Shown: in pieces, positions 18,118 through 26,972 of the stretch
Position numbering within the stretch: position 1 is the stretch's first letter
Layout of the letters: every line of letters begins with the position of its first letter
Assembly (NCBI GenBank): GCA_001184205.1
Contig: LBMP01000001.1
Coordinates: 1,206,001 to 1,270,000 of the forward strand
Direction of reading: 5' to 3'
Source of the DNA: Desulfocarbo indianensis
GTDB lineage: Bacteria > Desulfobacterota > Desulfarculia > Desulfarculales > Desulfarculaceae
DNA length: 64,000 bases
Notes under the pieces: generated by a model
Database searches by the model: none
Told to the model about the DNA's origin: nothing
The model's input: only the letters and a program-made list of their open reading frames with translations
Translations under genes and position numbers: made by a program

Positions 18118-19356
18118 CTAGGCTTGCGGCGGGGGCACTATGCTGCCGTCTTCGTTGACCTGGTAGCCCAGCTTCTGCAACACCGCGTCCAGGAGCTGGC
18201 GGGCTTCCTTGAATTCCGGGTTGAGCTGCAAGGCCTTGGCCAGGGTCTCGGCGGCTGGTTGAAACTCTTCCATCTCCCAGTGCACCCGGGCGATGTTGTA
18301 GTGCAAGTTCTCGTCTTCCGGGTGGAAAGTCAGGGCGCGCCGGTAGAGGCTTAAGGCCTGGTCGAATTTTTTCTGCCGGCGGTAGGCCATGCCCAGCCGG
18401 TTGTACACATGGGCCAGCTCCGGGTTCATCTTCAGGGCCAGTTGGTAAAACTCCTCGGCCTCGGCCAGACGATCGTGGGCGGAAAGGGTGTCGCCGATCC
18501 TCACCTGAAGCTCGGCGTCGGTGGTGTTCAACTTGCCCACCTGGCGGAAATAGCCCAGGGAGTCCTGCAGGCGCTTGAGCCGCAGGGCCACCTCGCCCAT
18601 GTAGAAAAAGAGGCTGGCCTGGGTGTTGCCGCTGGCTTTCAGCTTGCGGGCCATGCTCAGGGCCAGGGCCAGGACCTTGAGCGCGTCCTCCAGGCGTCCG
18701 GCTGCCTGATAAACGTCGGCCAGGCCCAGATAGCCTTTCAGATTGGATGAGTTCAGGCGCATGGCCGCCATGAAGCACTTCTCGGCCCCGCCTAGATCGC
18801 CCTTGGTTTTCAGTATTTTGCCCAGGCCCAACTGGGCCTCTTCGTCGTTTTTGGCGGCCAGGGCCGCGCGGTAGCCTGCTTCGGCCTGCTCCCATTTTTC
18901 CTTGCGGCTGGCGATGCGCGCCGCGTTGATGTTCTTGAGAAACTCCTCCTCGTTTTCGTCCACCAGGGGAAGCAGCAGGGCGTCTATTTCGGCCAAGGCC
19001 ACCTTGGATTCGAGCGGCAAAGGTATATACCCGTTTATATTAAGCTCTTTACCCTTTTCCTCCACGTGCTTGTCGCGCTTGTCGCGCATCATGATAACCA
19101 GGGTTTCTTTCAGCCTGGGATCGTTCCTGATCTTTTCCACCAGTTGAAAGCCGTTCATGGGCATCATCTTCCAGGCCGTGATCACCAGGGTGATGGATTT
19201 TTCCTTGTCGCTGAGGATTTGCCAGGCCTCCTCCACCGAGCGGGCGGTCCAGACCCGGTAGAACTGGTAATCACGCACGAAATCGCGCAAGGTGTCCACC
19301 GCCTGGGAGATCGCGTCCACCAATAGAAGGCTCATTTTGCGATAGCTGTATTTCAC
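18118..19356 (-). CDS. Pseudo-receiver domain fused to TPR repeats
   Basis: 412 residues from a GTG at 19356 with GAGGAAA six nt upstream. Residues 8-125 follow the CheY-like receiver fold (SLLLVDA, ITAWKMMPMNGFQLVEKIRNDP, TLVIMMRD), but the phospho-acceptor Asp is Ala61, the second acidic-pocket Asp is Ala15, and the conserved Thr and Lys are also lost. Residues ~145-400 are TPR repeats, for example LGRALTFHPEDENLHYNIAR-like units. Such proteins act as scaffolds. It lies 79 nt upstream of wecB on the same strand. A phosphorylation-independent interaction role is inferred. Confidence 0.8.
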   Translation of the reverse strand: MKYSYRKMSLLLVDAISQAVDTLRDFVRDYQFYRVWTARSVEEAWQILSDKEKSITLVITAWKMMPMNGFQLVEKIRNDPRLKETLVIMMRDKRDKHVEEKGKELNINGYIPLPLESKVALAEIDALLLPLVDENEEEFLKNINAARIASRKEKWEQAEAGYRAALAAKNDEEAQLGLGKILKTKGDLGGAEKCFMAAMRLNSSNLKGYLGLADVYQAAGRLEDALKVLALALSMARKLKASGNTQASLFFYMGEVALRLKRLQDSLGYFRQVGKLNTTDAELQVRIGDTLSAHDRLAEAEEFYQLALKMNPELAHVYNRLGMAYRRQKKFDQALSLYRRALTFHPEDENLHYNIARVHWEMEEFQPAAETLAKALQLNPEFKEARQLLDAVLQKLGYQVNEDGSIVPPPQA

Positions 19357-19732
19357 GGCGTTTCCTCAGGGGAAGAAGGTCGCTCCATAATACAAAATTG
19401 TGGTTGTCGATAAAACCTCCAAATTAAGAACGGCTCCAGCCGCCCGGCGGCCGCCCCGGCGGGCACATCCTTCTTGACCAAGCCAGGTAGGGGGGTTAAT
19501 CTGAAATTATAAGGCAGATAATTTCTGCCCCCGGCAAGCACTGGAGGCGCTATGCCCGATCCCTCTGCGGACGGCGCAGGCCTGCTTACTCTTTCAATCT
19601 CCCCCCAGGCGGGAACCTACTTCCGCCTCCGATTTTCTAGGGTCCAATCCTTGGACCGCCTATCTCCGACCTTGGCTAGACCTGGCCCGGCAAGGGCCTT
19701 GAAACACGTCACTTTTGGCGGAGGTGAAGTCT
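19357..19732. other. Divergent intergenic region
   Basis: Lies between the divergent receiver/TPR gene (minus) and the baeRF-like gene (plus), so it should hold both promoters. On the minus strand a TATTAT-like element occurs near 19386-19391, but no good -35 at 17 nt is apparent. GGAGGTGA at 19720-19727 is the plus-strand ribosome binding site. No small gene is supported. Confidence 0.4.
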
Positions 19733-20860
19733 ATGAACCACACCATTGATCTGCACCAATTGGCCGGCATCGACACCCGGCCCCACAGCACTTTGAGCCT
19801 TTACTTGGCCTTGGATTCATCCCGCGAGGGCCGGCTGCAAGCCTTGGCCCAAATGCTGAAAACCAAAGAGCAGCAGATGGGCGGCAACGGTTCGGCCCAG
19901 GCCTGGCAAGCCCTGGAGCCGGACGTGGATCAGTTGGTGCGCTACGTGGAAGAATTGCCCCTGGGCCCGGACCGCGGGCTGGCGCTTTTCACCTGCTCGG
20001 CCCAGGGGGTTTTTTCCGCCCACACCCTGCCGGTGTTGGTGCCCAACCTGATGGAGCTGGGTCCGGTGCCCTATATCCGTCCCCTGGCCGCCCTGGCCGG
20101 CGACCATTGCCCCACCCTGGTGGCGGTGCTGGACAGCCGCCGCGCCCGGTTGTTCCAGGGTTTTCTGGGGCAATTGATCGAGAGAGAGGATTTGGAATTG
20201 GAAAGCGAGCCCGCTCCCCTGGAACGCGACGGGGACCGGGGCCGCGCCGGCGACAAACGGGCCTCCCGGCGGGCGGAAGAGGCCATGAGCCGCCTCTTCA
20301 AGGAGCTGAATCGCCAGCTAACCGATATGCTTGAGGAAACCAGCAGCAAACAGCTCTTGGTGGGCGGCGCCAAAAGCGCGGTGGAGGCCTACCTGAGCCA
20401 GTTGCCGCCTTCTCTGGCCGAACGCCTGGGCGGAAGCTTCGCCTGCGAGGCGGGCGCCTCCCTGAGCCAGGTGGCCCAGGAGGTGGCCATGGCCCAGCCG
20501 GCCGCCCGCCGTCACCGCCAGGAAAAGCTCTTGGGCGTCCTGGCCGATAACCTGGGTCCGGGAGGCCAGGCCGCCACCGGCCTGAACCAGGTGCTGGCCG
20601 CCCTGCACGCCGGCCAGGTGCACACCCTGTTCGTGCGGCGGGGCTTCAGCGCGGCCGGCGGCTCCTGCCCCTCCTGCGGCCGCCTGCGCCACACGGACGG
20701 CAAATGCCCCTTGTGCGGGGAGGAGATGACCCCGGTCAGCGACGTGATAAACCTGGCCCTGGCCAGGGCCCTGGAATCCGGGGCCAACCTTGAGCAGATC
20801 GAGGGCGATTCCAAGCTGGACGAACTGGGCCAAGTGGCCGCCCTGCTGCGCTACGCATAG
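19733..20860 (+). CDS. Bacterial eRF1/Vms1-like (baeRF-type) protein with zinc ribbon
   Basis: 375 residues; the ATG at 19733 is preceded by GGAGGTGA with ideal spacing, making an in-frame upstream TTG unlikely. The order of segments fits the bacterial archaeo-eukaryotic release-factor-like group: TLSLYLALDSS near the N-terminus, RGLALFTCSAQGVF and LPVLVPNLMELGPVPYIRPLAAL, VAVLDSRRARLF, a central acidic/basic linker, QLLVGGAKSAV, and an eRF1-domain-3-like end with LAALHAGQVHTLFVRRG. A zinc ribbon (CPSCG...CPLCG) follows at ~310-330. The GGQ of true release factors is absent. A ribosome-associated or RNA-cleaving role is inferred from the family. Confidence 0.75.
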   Translation: MNHTIDLHQLAGIDTRPHSTLSLYLALDSSREGRLQALAQMLKTKEQQMGGNGSAQAWQALEPDVDQLVRYVEELPLGPDRGLALFTCSAQGVFSAHTLPVLVPNLMELGPVPYIRPLAALAGDHCPTLVAVLDSRRARLFQGFLGQLIEREDLELESEPAPLERDGDRGRAGDKRASRRAEEAMSRLFKELNRQLTDMLEETSSKQLLVGGAKSAVEAYLSQLPPSLAERLGGSFACEAGASLSQVAQEVAMAQPAARRHRQEKLLGVLADNLGPGGQAATGLNQVLAALHAGQVHTLFVRRGFSAAGGSCPSCGRLRHTDGKCPLCGEEMTPVSDVINLALARALESGANLEQIEGDSKLDELGQVAALLRYA

Positions 20861-20883
20861 GTCAAAACCCAAAAAAAACAACC

Positions 20884-20918
20884 AGCCCCCGGAGCCCCGG
20901 CGCTCCGGGGGCTTTTTT
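20884..20918 (+). terminator. Rho-independent terminator after baeRF-like gene
   Basis: A perfect 12-bp stem, AGCCCCCGGAGC at 20884-20895 with GCTCCGGGGGCT at 20902-20913, closes a 6-nt loop and runs straight into six T. It lies 24 nt after the baeRF-like stop. The A-run at 20873-20879 upstream is the usual companion. Confidence 0.93.
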
Positions 20919-21123
20919 CGTAATGTCATTGCGGCTTGACCTGATACTACCCCGGCTTGCACAATGGTTTAGGCGCGGAACAAGCGCACGCGGCCATGCT
21001 GCCCAGGCCAAGATTGGGGACTAGGCCCACGGGGGGCGGTCACAGGTCTCAAACACGCTCAAGAAAGCCCATGAACGGGGCAAAAGGCCCCAGCGGCTTA
21101 TTCAACAAAAGGAGAGGGTAGGC

Positions 21124-21507
21124 ATGAAGAATTTCGGGCAAAAGCTCTTCGATTTCAGTTTTCAGGAGTTCATCACTCCCAGCATCATCAAGATAATTTT
21201 TTGGATAGCCATCATCTTCATCGGCCTGGGGGTCTTGATAAACATCATAGGCAGTTTCAGCCAGGGAGCCGGCTACGGCATCTTGAGTCTCATTATTTCT
21301 CCTTTGGTGGGCTTACTGTTTGTGATCATGACCAGAATCTATCTGGAACTGGTCATGGTGCTTTTCCGCATCATGGGGCTGTTGGAGGGAATCGCCAAGG
21401 AAAAGGGCGTAACGTTGGCCGCTCCGGCCGCCGCAGCCCCCGCGGTCGCCGCGCCCGCTCCGGCAATGCCTTCGGATTTCACCCCTCCGCCGCCGCCCGG
21501 AGAGTAG
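21124..21507 (+). CDS. DUF4282-type small membrane protein
   Basis: 127 residues, start preceded by AGGAGAGGG. Two membrane segments, about residues 21-41 (IIKIIFWIAIIFIGLGVLI) and 50-72 (YGILSLIISPLVGLLFVIM), followed by RIYLELVMVLFRI, the conserved tail of DUF4282 proteins. The last 35 residues are Ala/Pro-rich and end in a proline run, probably a disordered cytoplasmic tail. Function is unknown in the family. It stands alone between a terminator and the metallophosphoesterase. Confidence 0.75.
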   Translation: MKNFGQKLFDFSFQEFITPSIIKIIFWIAIIFIGLGVLINIIGSFSQGAGYGILSLIISPLVGLLFVIMTRIYLELVMVLFRIMGLLEGIAKEKGVTLAAPAAAAPAVAAPAPAMPSDFTPPPPPGE

Positions 21508-21608
21508 CGCCGCTTATAAAGCCTTGGTTCGCCTGACCGGAGCCCGGCCCTCGGGCTCCGGCTGCGCTTGGGGCCGCGGGCCCTGGCGGGCGAGGGGAGA
21601 ATCTTGTC

Positions 21609-22337
21609 TTGCGGATCGGCCTGATATCAGACATCCACGGTAATCTGTTGGCCCTGCGGGCGGTGCTCGCCGATTTGGAGCGCACCGGGGTGGAGGAGAT
21701 AGTCTGCCTGGGCGATTTGGCCAGTCTGGGGCCCTGCCCCCGGAGGACCCTTGCCCTGTTGCGGGAAAGGAACATCGCCTGCATCCAAGGCAATCACGAC
21801 GAGTTTCTCTTGGAGCCGGCCCTGGCGGAGCAATACAGCAGCCAGCCCATGATAACCAAGGCCACCCTGTGGTGCCGGCAGAGGCTTGGCCGGGATGCTT
21901 TGGATTTCCTGGCCGGGCTGCCGGCCGGCCTGCAATTGCCTTTGGGCGCGGCCGGCAAACTTTTATTGTTTCACGGCTCCCCCGGTTCCAACCAGGAGGA
22001 CATCCTGGCCGCCACGCCGCCGGAAGATCTGGACGCGATGCTGGAGGGGCAGGCAGCCCAAGTCTTTGCCGGCGGCCATACCCATATCCAGATGCTGCGC
22101 CAGCACAAAGGCCGGCTTATGGTCAATCCGGGCAGCGTGGGCATTCCCTTCCTGGAATTCGCCCAAGGCGGGAGACCCAGGATTTTGCCTCACGCGGAGT
22201 ATGCCGTTATCAGCGCCAACGGCGGCGGGGTGGAGGTGAGCCTGCGCCGCCTGGCCTTGGACAAGGCCGAGTTGCGCCGCCAGGCGGAGGCCAGCGATTT
22301 GCCTTTGAGGGATGTGCTATTGGGGGAGTATTCCTGA
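21609..22337 (+). CDS. YfcE/MPE-type metallophosphoesterase
   Basis: 242 residues from a TTG start with GAGGGGAGA about 10 nt upstream. Calcineurin-like metal-binding motifs are in order: LISDIHGN (D-x-H), LGDLASLGP (GD), GNHDEFL (GNHD), FHGSPG (H) and GGHTHIQ (GHxH), ending VNPGSVGIPF. These coordinate a dinuclear metal site for phosphoester hydrolysis. Cytoplasmic. Substrate cannot be told. Confidence 0.9.
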   Translation: MRIGLISDIHGNLLALRAVLADLERTGVEEIVCLGDLASLGPCPRRTLALLRERNIACIQGNHDEFLLEPALAEQYSSQPMITKATLWCRQRLGRDALDFLAGLPAGLQLPLGAAGKLLLFHGSPGSNQEDILAATPPEDLDAMLEGQAAQVFAGGHTHIQMLRQHKGRLMVNPGSVGIPFLEFAQGGRPRILPHAEYAVISANGGGVEVSLRRLALDKAELRRQAEASDLPLRDVLLGEYS

Positions 22338-22455
22338 GCGCGCCACGTAATCCAGCCTAGGCGGCAGGCCGCCACCTCAAGCCCCGGCGGGGGATATCCC
22401 AATCTCCCGCGGGTGCGGATGGTCTTGCGCCAGCAGCCTATGATTTCTTGACCGC

Positions 22456-23628
22456 CTATTGATTCTCGGAGATCATCTCCCGCACCTCCTGGGCGATGGC
22501 CAGGCTGGCGGTGAGGGCCGGCGAGTCGAAGCCCAGGAGATTCAGGCAGGCGGGAGCCTTGGGGTCGAACTCCAGGAGCCAGTCCTGATGGCCGGCCAGG
22601 CGGGCCTGCACCCCCACCTGATAGGGCTGCAAATCGTCCTCGGTGAGTTGGGGGAAAAAGCCCGCCACCTGGTCGCGGAAATCGGCCATGGGCCGGTGCT
22701 GGCCGCCGTAGTCTTCCTTGTGGGCGGCGGCGAAGTTCAGGGGGCCCACGGTCACGGCGGGGGAAGGCTTCACCTCGCCCTGGGGGGTGGTCTCCAGGGT
22801 GGGGGTGAGGTGCACGCCCACGGTCCAGTAGGAGCCGCCGGGCAGTTTCACCTGGTACGGGGTGGGATAGATGTTCAGGGCGCCCACGCCCAGCTCCGGC
22901 CTTTTGCCGCGGTAAAAACAGGCCGCCTCGCCCCGCATGGGGTCTATGCGGTGGGGCGAAGCCGGGTTCACCAGGCGGGCCACCTCGTCGGAATAAAGGC
23001 CGGCGCAGTTGATCAGCCGCTTGGTGAGAAACTCGTCAATGGCCCCGTCGCGGTAGCGCAGGGTCACCTGGATGCCTTCCGCCTGGGGCCGGGCGGCGAT
23101 GACCTCGGTCTGGGTGAGGAACTGGGCCCCGTCGCCCGCGGCCAGGGCGTAGAGCTGGTGCAGGTAGGCGGTGGGGTCTATCACCCCGGAGGTGGGCAGC
23201 CACAAGGCGGCCAGGGCCTTGACCAGGGGCTCGCGCTCCCGGGCGGCGTCGGCGTCTATGAGCTGGCAGGGCGCCCCGTTGGCCGCGGCTCTGGCCTGAT
23301 ACAGCTCCAGGGCCGGCAGCTCCTCTTGGCGGGTGGCCGCCACCAGCTTGCCGCATTGCAGGTGGGGCACCTGGTAGCGCTCGCAAAATTCATAGAGCAG
23401 CCGGTTGCCGGCCGGGCAGAGCCGGGCCTTTAGGGGGCGGGTCTGGCTATCGTAATAGAGCCCGGCGTGGATCACGCCCGAATTGCGCGAGGACTGGTTT
23501 TCGCCCTGGGTCACGCCCGGGTTTTTTTCTATGACGAACACCTCGCGCCCCTGGCGGGCCAGGGCCTGGGCCACCGCCGCGCCCACCGCGCCGGCGCCCA
23601 CCACGGTTATCTCCAGGCTTTCGCTCAT
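22456..23628 (-). CDS. FAD-dependent oxidoreductase, L-2-hydroxyglutarate oxidase-like
   Basis: 390 residues. N-terminal dinucleotide-binding loop VVGAGAVGAAVAQALARQG, then QSSRNSGVIHAGLYY, a signature of the LhgO/L-2-hydroxyglutarate dehydrogenase group in the DAO family, and C-terminal LLGFDSPALTASLAIAQEV. The family oxidises hydroxy acids to keto acids with FAD and feeds quinones. A related glycerol-3-phosphate dehydrogenase role is less likely given the GVIHAGLYY motif. It lies 37 nt from the OM barrel gene, in the same direction. Confidence 0.85.
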   Translation of the reverse strand: MSESLEITVVGAGAVGAAVAQALARQGREVFVIEKNPGVTQGENQSSRNSGVIHAGLYYDSQTRPLKARLCPAGNRLLYEFCERYQVPHLQCGKLVAATRQEELPALELYQARAAANGAPCQLIDADAAREREPLVKALAALWLPTSGVIDPTAYLHQLYALAAGDGAQFLTQTEVIAARPQAEGIQVTLRYRDGAIDEFLTKRLINCAGLYSDEVARLVNPASPHRIDPMRGEAACFYRGKRPELGVGALNIYPTPYQVKLPGGSYWTVGVHLTPTLETTPQGEVKPSPAVTVGPLNFAAAHKEDYGGQHRPMADFRDQVAGFFPQLTEDDLQPYQVGVQARLAGHQDWLLEFDPKAPACLNLLGFDSPALTASLAIAQEVREMISENQ

Positions 23629-23664
23629 GCCGTTTCCTTGGCTACCGCCCGGAGCGGGGCGGGG

Positions 23665-24666
23665 CTAGAACCTGATGCCCAGCTTCAGGCTGGCGAACCA
23701 GGCGTTTTCCAAATCCAGGCGCTCCTGGTGGCGGTCTTGGTAGTTCTCGCCCTCGAAAAACAGGCGGTCGAAACTGTATCCTGTTTCCAGGTTGAGGTAA
23801 AGGCCTCCCCCCAACTCATAGCCGGCTCCCAGAAAGCCCCGCTTTTGGAAATAAAAGAGCATGTTTTCCGTGTGGGGGCGGTCGGCCAGGTAGAAACGCT
23901 GGTTGGTCCAGTCAAAGCCGGTGTAGAGGCGCAGCCGCTTGACGGGCTGCCAGGTGAGGCGGGCGTCCACGTTGCGGGGATACATATAATAGAAAGACAA
24001 GGCCCATTGCTTATGCGGTCGGTAGCGCAGGGCCAAGAGCGGCGCGCCCAGGATGGCTTTGAACTTGGGCGAGGGGTTGTAATAATAGGCCAGGCCGGGA
24101 ATGGGGGAGCCGCTCAGGAAGTCGCGGTTGTTGGTCCAGTTGAGCATCAGTAGCCAGGCGTTTTTTTCGCCGTGGGGCAGGCGCAGGAATCCGGTGAGGG
24201 AGGCGTCGGTTTCATTCTCGGAATGAAAGGGCTTGTCGGAGCGGGAGCCCAGCGAGACGAAGCCTCCCCAGATCCAGCCGCCGGCCGAGCGGTGGCGGTA
24301 GGACAAGCCGGCGGACAGGTCCCACAGGTCCTCCGGGAACTGGCGTCCGCTGTCCGGCAGAATCGCTTGGGTGTCGGCGTTGAAATAGCCGGCCTGGGCC
24401 ATGAGGGCCAGCTCGTCGTCCGGGCTCTGCCAGAGCGGCGCCTGGGCCTTGAAGGCGTGCCCGCTTATGCCCATGTCGGCCTTCTGGTTTTCCAGGTCGC
24501 TTTTGGGATAATAATATCCCTGGTAGGAAAAATCGTTTTGCAGCTTGCCCAATTGGGGCGCAAGCCATTGTTCCAGGCGGGGGACCGCCAGGGCGGGAAA
24601 GGCGAACAGCAGAATCAGGGGGCCGGCAAGGATCAGTTTCAGTAAGTGGCTGGGGTGGCGGCGCAT
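23665..24666 (-). CDS. Predicted outer-membrane beta-barrel protein
   Basis: 333 residues from the ATG at 24666. The first ~28 residues (MRRHPSHLLKLILAG, then LILLFAFPALA) form a signal peptide with an ALA-VP cleavage site. The mature protein is rich in alternating aromatic/polar strands (LSAGLSYRHRSAGGWIWGG, WALSFYYMYPRNVDARLTW) and ends FASLKLGIRF, with the terminal Phe used by the BAM machinery. The pattern resembles DUF6268-type barrels. Cargo or function is not evident. The frame is open for 17 more codons upstream but the signal peptide fixes the start. Confidence 0.75.
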   Translation of the reverse strand: MRRHPSHLLKLILAGPLILLFAFPALAVPRLEQWLAPQLGKLQNDFSYQGYYYPKSDLENQKADMGISGHAFKAQAPLWQSPDDELALMAQAGYFNADTQAILPDSGRQFPEDLWDLSAGLSYRHRSAGGWIWGGFVSLGSRSDKPFHSENETDASLTGFLRLPHGEKNAWLLMLNWTNNRDFLSGSPIPGLAYYYNPSPKFKAILGAPLLALRYRPHKQWALSFYYMYPRNVDARLTWQPVKRLRLYTGFDWTNQRFYLADRPHTENMLFYFQKRGFLGAGYELGGGLYLNLETGYSFDRLFFEGENYQDRHQERLDLENAWFASLKLGIRF

Positions 24667-24717
24667 TACGGCTTGGCTCCGTGAAAAGGGCGATGGCTTT
24701 TGGGCAGTGAAAACCAT

Positions 24718-24996
24718 TTACGGCAGGCTTCACCCTAGAGCAATCAGGCATCCTTGGCCAGTGATAAAAATGAAAGTAACCGCAAAGACAATGAGACGGC
24801 CGCAAAACACAGGGCCAGGCCACGTGGTGGCCCGGCCCCGCCGCACCAAGCATGCCAGCGGTTCCCCTCCTCTTGCCCTGTCTTCAGAACCACCGCAGCC
24901 CCGATGCAGGAGGCACCTTAGCATGTTTAGCTACTTTATAGCTACTCTTTTATTGCATAGCCGCCCTACTATTTATTGGGACTATAACTGATCGAT
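24718..24996. other. Divergent intergenic region with AT-rich right half
   Basis: The last ~75 bp (24920-24996) are clearly AT-rich beside GC-rich flanks and include TATAAC at 24983-24988, eight nt before the ATG of the next gene, as well as TTGCAT at 24953-24958. The spacing between these two is too long for a normal promoter. Probably contains promoters for both divergent genes. Confidence 0.35.
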
Positions 24997-25671
24997 ATGG
25001 CGCGCCCCTTTGAACATAGCCGGCCCGAGCTGGCGGTTTGGGGCCGGGCCGAGCCCAGGGTTTTGATCCTGCCCGAGGCGGGGCAGGGGCCGCAAGCTTG
25101 GGCCGGCGTGGGCCGGGCCCTGGCCGCGCGGGGAATCGCCGCCGCCTGCCTGGCCTACCCCGGCCACGGCGCTCTGCCTTGGAGCCCGCCGCCGCAGACC
25201 GGGCTGCGGGATTACGCCCTCCTGGCCGCCCGCGCCGCCGGCGGCCTAGGCCGGCCCCTTTTGGTGGGCCAGGGCCTGGGCGGCTGGCTGGCCCAGCGGC
25301 TTCTGGAATGGGCGGATCTGCCCGCGCTCTTATTGGCCCCCTGGCCAACGCCCCTGGCCGCGCGGGCCCCGCGCCTGGCCTGGCGCTTGCTCCGGGGCCG
25401 CCCCTGGGGGGCCGCTTGGCTGGTGGAGCCGGCCGCCCTGCGCTGGCAGGCGGCCCTGGGCCTGGCCGGAGGGGCTCCGCGTCGGCGGGGAAGAGCGCCC
25501 TGCCTGGTGGCGGCCAGGGAAGGCGATGCCTGGTTGCCGCCCGCCGCCCTGGCCGGCTGCGCCCGGCGTCTGGGCGCGGAGATGCTGGCGCTGCCGGCCA
25601 GCGCCGGGTCTTCCTGGCGGGAGCCGGCCCTGGTGCTGGCGCTATTGGCCAAGCTGGCCGCCAGGCTGTAG
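24997..25671 (+). CDS. Alpha/beta-hydrolase-like protein lacking the nucleophile
   Basis: 224 residues, Ala/Leu/Arg-rich. The order of segments fits an alpha/beta hydrolase: RVLILPEAGQGPQAWAGVGRAL, CLAYPGHG, then the elbow LLVGQGLGGWLAQRLL and a C-terminal CLVAAREGDAWLPPAAL. The elbow should read G-x-S-x-G; here it is G91-Q92-G93-L94-G95, so the Ser is Gly and classical hydrolysis looks impossible. No ribosome binding site is seen before the ATG. It precedes lolA by 94 nt. Probably a non-catalytic relative, or a gene in decay. Confidence 0.65.
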   Translation: MARPFEHSRPELAVWGRAEPRVLILPEAGQGPQAWAGVGRALAARGIAAACLAYPGHGALPWSPPPQTGLRDYALLAARAAGGLGRPLLVGQGLGGWLAQRLLEWADLPALLLAPWPTPLAARAPRLAWRLLRGRPWGAAWLVEPAALRWQAALGLAGGAPRRRGRAPCLVAAREGDAWLPPAALAGCARRLGAEMLALPASAGSSWREPALVLALLAKLAARL

Positions 25672-25765
25672 AAAAGGCGCTTCCCCCCGGCGGCCGGCGG
25701 GCGGCTCTGGTAGACTTGGCGGGCGATATCCCCCTTGACCAGGAAACCCTTGACGGGATGGCGAG

Positions 25766-26464
25766 ATGAAACCGCTGTTTTGCCTAAGCCGGGTTTTTTT
25801 CGTTATAGTGGGCCTTATCCTGGCCGCGCCCTTGGCGGCGCTGGCGGCCGGCGGACAAGCCGCCGAGCTGGCGGCCTCGGTGCAAAAGCGCTATCAAAAG
25901 GTGCACTCCCTCTCCGCCGATTACACCCGCCACAGCCGTTTCCTGGCCGGCGGCGGCCAGGGCGCCCGTGAGGTGGAGGCCAAGGGCCGCCTGTTCTGGA
26001 AAAGGCCGCTGAGCCTGCGCCTGGACCAGGCCGCGCCCAAGCCGGAGTTGGTGGTGACCACCCCCCAGGGCGTGTGGTGGGCCCGCCCCCAGCGCCAGCG
26101 CGCGGACCTGTACCCCCTGGCCCAATTCACCACGGGCCTGCAATCCCTCCTGGATATCCTGGGCGGTCTGGCCAAGGTGGACCAGTCGTTCAACCTGGAA
26201 ACCCCCACCCCCCAGGAAAGCCAGGCGGCCAGCGGCCCGCTTTTGGTCCTAAGCCCCAAGGAGCAGCGGGCCGACCTCCAGCGCCTGGTGGTCTGGTTCG
26301 ACGCCAAGGAACTCCTGCTCAAGGGCTTCCGCATGACCAGCCTGGTGGGCGACGTCACCGAATACAACTTAAGCGGCGTGGTGGTGAATCCGGAATTGGC
26401 CGGCGACGCCTTCAGCTATATTCCACCCGCGGATTTTCAGGTGCGCGATCACCGCCCGCGCTGA
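25766..26464 (+). CDS. LolA-like outer-membrane lipoprotein carrier
   Basis: 232 residues with a signal peptide (residues ~1-28, ending AALAA). The mature part has the LolA order: VQKRYQKVHSLSADYTRHSRF, EAKGRLFWKRPLSLRLD, PELVVTTPQGVWWARPQ and a C-terminal LVVWFDAKELLLKGFRMTSLVGDVTEY. LolA ferries lipoproteins across the periplasm from LolCDE to the outer membrane. Length is slightly above the usual ~200. The several lipobox proteins in this window are potential cargo. Confidence 0.85.
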   Translation: MKPLFCLSRVFFVIVGLILAAPLAALAAGGQAAELAASVQKRYQKVHSLSADYTRHSRFLAGGGQGAREVEAKGRLFWKRPLSLRLDQAAPKPELVVTTPQGVWWARPQRQRADLYPLAQFTTGLQSLLDILGGLAKVDQSFNLETPTPQESQAASGPLLVLSPKEQRADLQRLVVWFDAKELLLKGFRMTSLVGDVTEYNLSGVVVNPELAGDAFSYIPPADFQVRDHRPR

Positions 26465-26786
26465 AAGGTTCGGGCTGGTAATAAAGCTGGTCGTGTCTGA
26501 CTGCGATGTAGGATTTTATCTTGGGTCGGCTTGTCGGGTGGTTATTACCGAAAATGGTTTTGGCTATCCCGCCGCCGGTTTGGGCCTCCTCCAGCGGGAT
26601 GCATGAAAACCCGGCGGCTTGGGCCAGCCGCTCCGCACGGGCGGCGGGGCTTTGGCTTAGCCGCCCGCCGCGCCCGGCCCAGCGTTTTCGGGCGTAAAAG
26701 CCTTGCCCGGCCAAGCCGGGTCTGCTGAACGCCTAGGGCATGGAGCAGTCGCCGGCGCGCTTAAGCGCCGAGGATGAGCGCCGCGG
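26465..26786. other. Intergenic region between convergent genes
   Basis: Lies between lolA (plus) and the FmdB-type gene (minus). Contains short GC-rich inverted repeats such as CCCGGCC...GGCCGGG-like segments near 26705-26725 but no stem followed by a T-run. No supported gene. Confidence 0.35.
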
Positions 26787-26972
26787 CTAACTGTCCGTGC
26801 GCTTGGGGGCTCCGCTCTTGGGGCGGGCGTAGGACGCCAGAACCGTGGCCACGTCCACTTCGCGCACCATGGGCTGGCCGCAGGCCGAGCAAACCACGGT
26901 GTGATCGTCGATACCGGCAATGCGGACTTCCCTGGCCTGGCAAGAATGGCAGGTGTATTCGTAAGCTGGCAT
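26787..26972 (-). CDS. FmdB-type zinc ribbon protein
   Basis: 61 residues, ATG preceded by AAGGAG at good spacing. MPAYEYTCHSCQ followed by CSACGQPM gives the CxxC...CxxC zinc ribbon at residues 8-30, with the N-terminal MPxYxYxC typical of the family (FmdB regulatory domain). The C-terminal part is short and basic. Members are thought to be regulatory, though few have been studied. Confidence 0.85.
   Translation of the reverse strand: MPAYEYTCHSCQAREVRIAGIDDHTVVCSACGQPMVREVDVATVLASYARPKSGAPKRTDS

Noticed and set aside
19353-19541. 62-codon minus-strand ORF upstream of the receiver/TPR gene
   Set aside because: No ribosome binding site or protein-like features; overlaps the likely promoter region.
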